64,000 nt of DNA, taken from the NCBI GenBank assembly GCA_018242505.1, contig JAFEBU010000025.1:16238-80237 (forward strand). The letters are read 5' to 3'. The DNA is from Pseudomonadota bacterium (GTDB lineage: Bacteria; Pseudomonadota; Alphaproteobacteria; Reyranellales; Reyranellaceae). The position numbers and the translations under genes are program-made. Positions within the stretch are counted from its first letter, which is position 1; each line of letters starts with the position of its first letter. This document shows positions 62,738 through 64,000 of this stretch, in pieces. Under the pieces are notes generated by a model that was not told the origin of the DNA, searched no databases, and worked only from the letters and a program-made list of their open reading frames with translations.

Positions 62738-63967
62738 ATGACGATGCGCGTGAGAAGGCGAGCTGTTCTCGCCGGACTGGGCAGTGCGGCAGTGGCGGCG
62801 ACGCCTCGTCTCAGTGCGGCTAAGTCCTACGATATTGGCGCGACCGATACCGAGATCAAGCTCGGTTCGTCGGCACCCTATAGTGGCCCGGCCTCAGCTT
62901 ATGGGGTCTATGGTCGATGTCAGTCGGCCTACTTCAATATGATCAACGAAAAGGGGGGCATCAATGGCCGGAGAGTGACCCTGATCTCCCTCGACAACGC
63001 CTTTAGCCCGCCCAAGGCACTTGAAGTGACGCGCCAGCTCGTCGAAAGCGATAAAGTTCTGGCCATCGCGGGGTTCCTCGGCACAGCCGCGAACACGTCG
63101 ATCCAAAAGTACCTCAACGGCAAGAAAGTGCCCAACCTCTTCCTTACCTCGGGGGCCGAGCGCTTCAACGATCCCAAGCACTTCCCATGGATCGTGCCGC
63201 TTTACCCGACCTATGTCGGCCAAGGCGAGGCCTTCGCCAAGTTCATCCTGTCCAAGTATCCGAACGGCAAGATCGGCGTCCTTTATGTCAATGACGATCT
63301 CGGCAAGGATTTCTTCGGGGGCCTCACAAAAGGGCTGGGCGATCATGCGAAGATGATCGTGCGCGATGTCAGCCACGAATTCACCGACCCTAGCGTCGAT
63401 AACCAGATCATCGATCTGAAAGGCAGTGGAGCGAACATCCTCGTCCAGTTCACTTATGCCAAGTTCGCCGCACAAGGCATGCGCAAGGCGCTCGACCTGG
63501 GATGGAAGCCCGATCTCCAGGTCCTTGCCAGTGTCGCCTCGTCAATCGGCGGGGCGCTCATCCCAGCCGGTATCGACGCCTCCAAAGGTGTAGTAACAGC
63601 CCGATGGGAGAAGTTGCCGACCGATCCGACGACTATCAAAGACCCGGACGTCGTCGAATACTTGGCGTTCTGCAAGAAGTACATGCCGGGCTTCAACGTC
63701 GAGGACAACACGACCGTTCCAGCCTATATCAACTCGTTCATGATTGCGCATGTTCTCCATGCATGCGGCGACAACCTGACGAGAGAGAATATCCTGAAGC
63801 AGGCGACCAGCCTCAAGGACGTGAAGGCGCCGATGGTTCTGCCCGGGATTACCTTCTCGAATTCGTCTGCCGACTATCTGGCGTATCACGCCCTGCAGCT
63901 CTGTCAATTCGATGGGGAGAAGCTCGCGCCTTTGGGTGGTCTCATTGAACTGAATTCATCGAGCTGA
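62738..63967 (+). CDS. Periplasmic LivK-like binding protein
   Basis: A 409-residue type I periplasmic binding protein. Twin-arginine-like/Sec signal: RRRAVLAGLGSAAVAATPRL followed by SAAK. Mature part: IKLGSSAPYSGPASAYGVYG, VTLISLDNAFSPPKALEVTR, FLTSGAERFNDPKHFPWIVP and VLYVNDDLGKDFFGGLTKGL. The AAAGGGAGG ribosome site is clear. As the last gene after oxygenase 2 alpha, it likely binds an aromatic or amide compound for uptake; permease and ATPase genes may lie beyond the window. Confidence 0.9.
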   Translation: MTMRVRRRAVLAGLGSAAVAATPRLSAAKSYDIGATDTEIKLGSSAPYSGPASAYGVYGRCQSAYFNMINEKGGINGRRVTLISLDNAFSPPKALEVTRQLVESDKVLAIAGFLGTAANTSIQKYLNGKKVPNLFLTSGAERFNDPKHFPWIVPLYPTYVGQGEAFAKFILSKYPNGKIGVLYVNDDLGKDFFGGLTKGLGDHAKMIVRDVSHEFTDPSVDNQIIDLKGSGANILVQFTYAKFAAQGMRKALDLGWKPDLQVLASVASSIGGALIPAGIDASKGVVTARWEKLPTDPTTIKDPDVVEYLAFCKKYMPGFNVEDNTTVPAYINSFMIAHVLHACGDNLTRENILKQATSLKDVKAPMVLPGITFSNSSADYLAYHALQLCQFDGEKLAPLGGLIELNSSS

Positions 63968-64000
63968 CAACCGCGGCGATCGAGCGTCACCAATGGTGAC

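Noticed and set aside
1..64000. CRISPR array, complete insertion sequence, phage genes or rRNA
   Set aside because: No regularly spaced repeats, no transposase, integrase or phage structural gene, and no rRNA-like sequence were seen.

Overview
The window is GC-rich, densely coded DNA from what looks like a free-living, metabolically versatile alphaproteobacterium. The signs are several tripartite-tricarboxylate (TctC/Bug) binding proteins, FCD-type GntR regulators, Rieske ring-hydroxylating oxygenases, hydantoinase/oxoprolinase (HyuA/HyuB) pairs and FecI-FecR iron-uptake cassettes. The genus cannot be fixed from this sequence. I found no rRNA, complete tRNA, CRISPR array or intact transposase, but there are about seven pseudogenes and several gene-poor patches, so this is an accessory region that has been rearranged.

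Layout. 1-3.7 kb: the end of a HyuB gene, then a class IV and a class V aminotransferase. 4.0 kb: a tRNA-like 3' fragment. 4.2-10.7 kb (minus strand): a complete iron-uptake cassette, fecI, fecR, a TonB-dependent siderophore receptor, and DUF3325, DUF3649 and PepSY membrane proteins. 11-17.8 kb: an AT-richer methyltransferase, then a scrapyard with a broken SDR and a broken rhodanese around intact RidA, nitroreductase, TPR protein and dienelactone hydrolase genes. 17.9-22.7 kb: a sugar-type ABC importer lacking its ATPase, a divergent GntR regulator and an SDR. 22.8-32.1 kb: a LysR fragment, an STAS-like protein, a divergent MocR/EamA pair, a 1200-residue tandem ABC exporter and an RpiR regulator. 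32.5-37.1 kb (plus strand): a second FecI-FecR-receptor cassette whose PepSY gene has decayed. 37.1-43.5 kb: a GntR regulator divergent from a translationally coupled tctC-hpcH-hyuA-hyuB operon. 43.5-48.6 kb: a decayed SsuC-like permease, a PhyH dioxygenase, a TetR/SDR pair, an orphan amino-acid-type binding protein and a polysaccharide deacetylase. 48.7-64 kb: an aromatic-degradation island.

The aromatic island is the most interesting part. It holds two paralogous Rieske oxygenases (each alpha plus beta) and two paralogous FadR-type regulators, but only one Rieske ferredoxin and one ferredoxin reductase, so both oxygenases probably share one electron-transfer chain. Two unrelated ring-cleavage enzymes are present (a VOC-fold extradiol enzyme and a LigB-type enzyme), with an ACMSD-like amidohydrolase, two SDRs (one lacking the catalytic Ser and Tyr) and two binding proteins. 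Related near-palindromes (core GGTCTRACC) precede three of its transcription units and are plausible operators for the two regulators.

The two iron cassettes also share regulatory DNA: a Fur-box-like 15-mer before each fecI, and a GGAAGT-N16-TTYGTT element before each receptor, inside spacers of the same length (154 bp).
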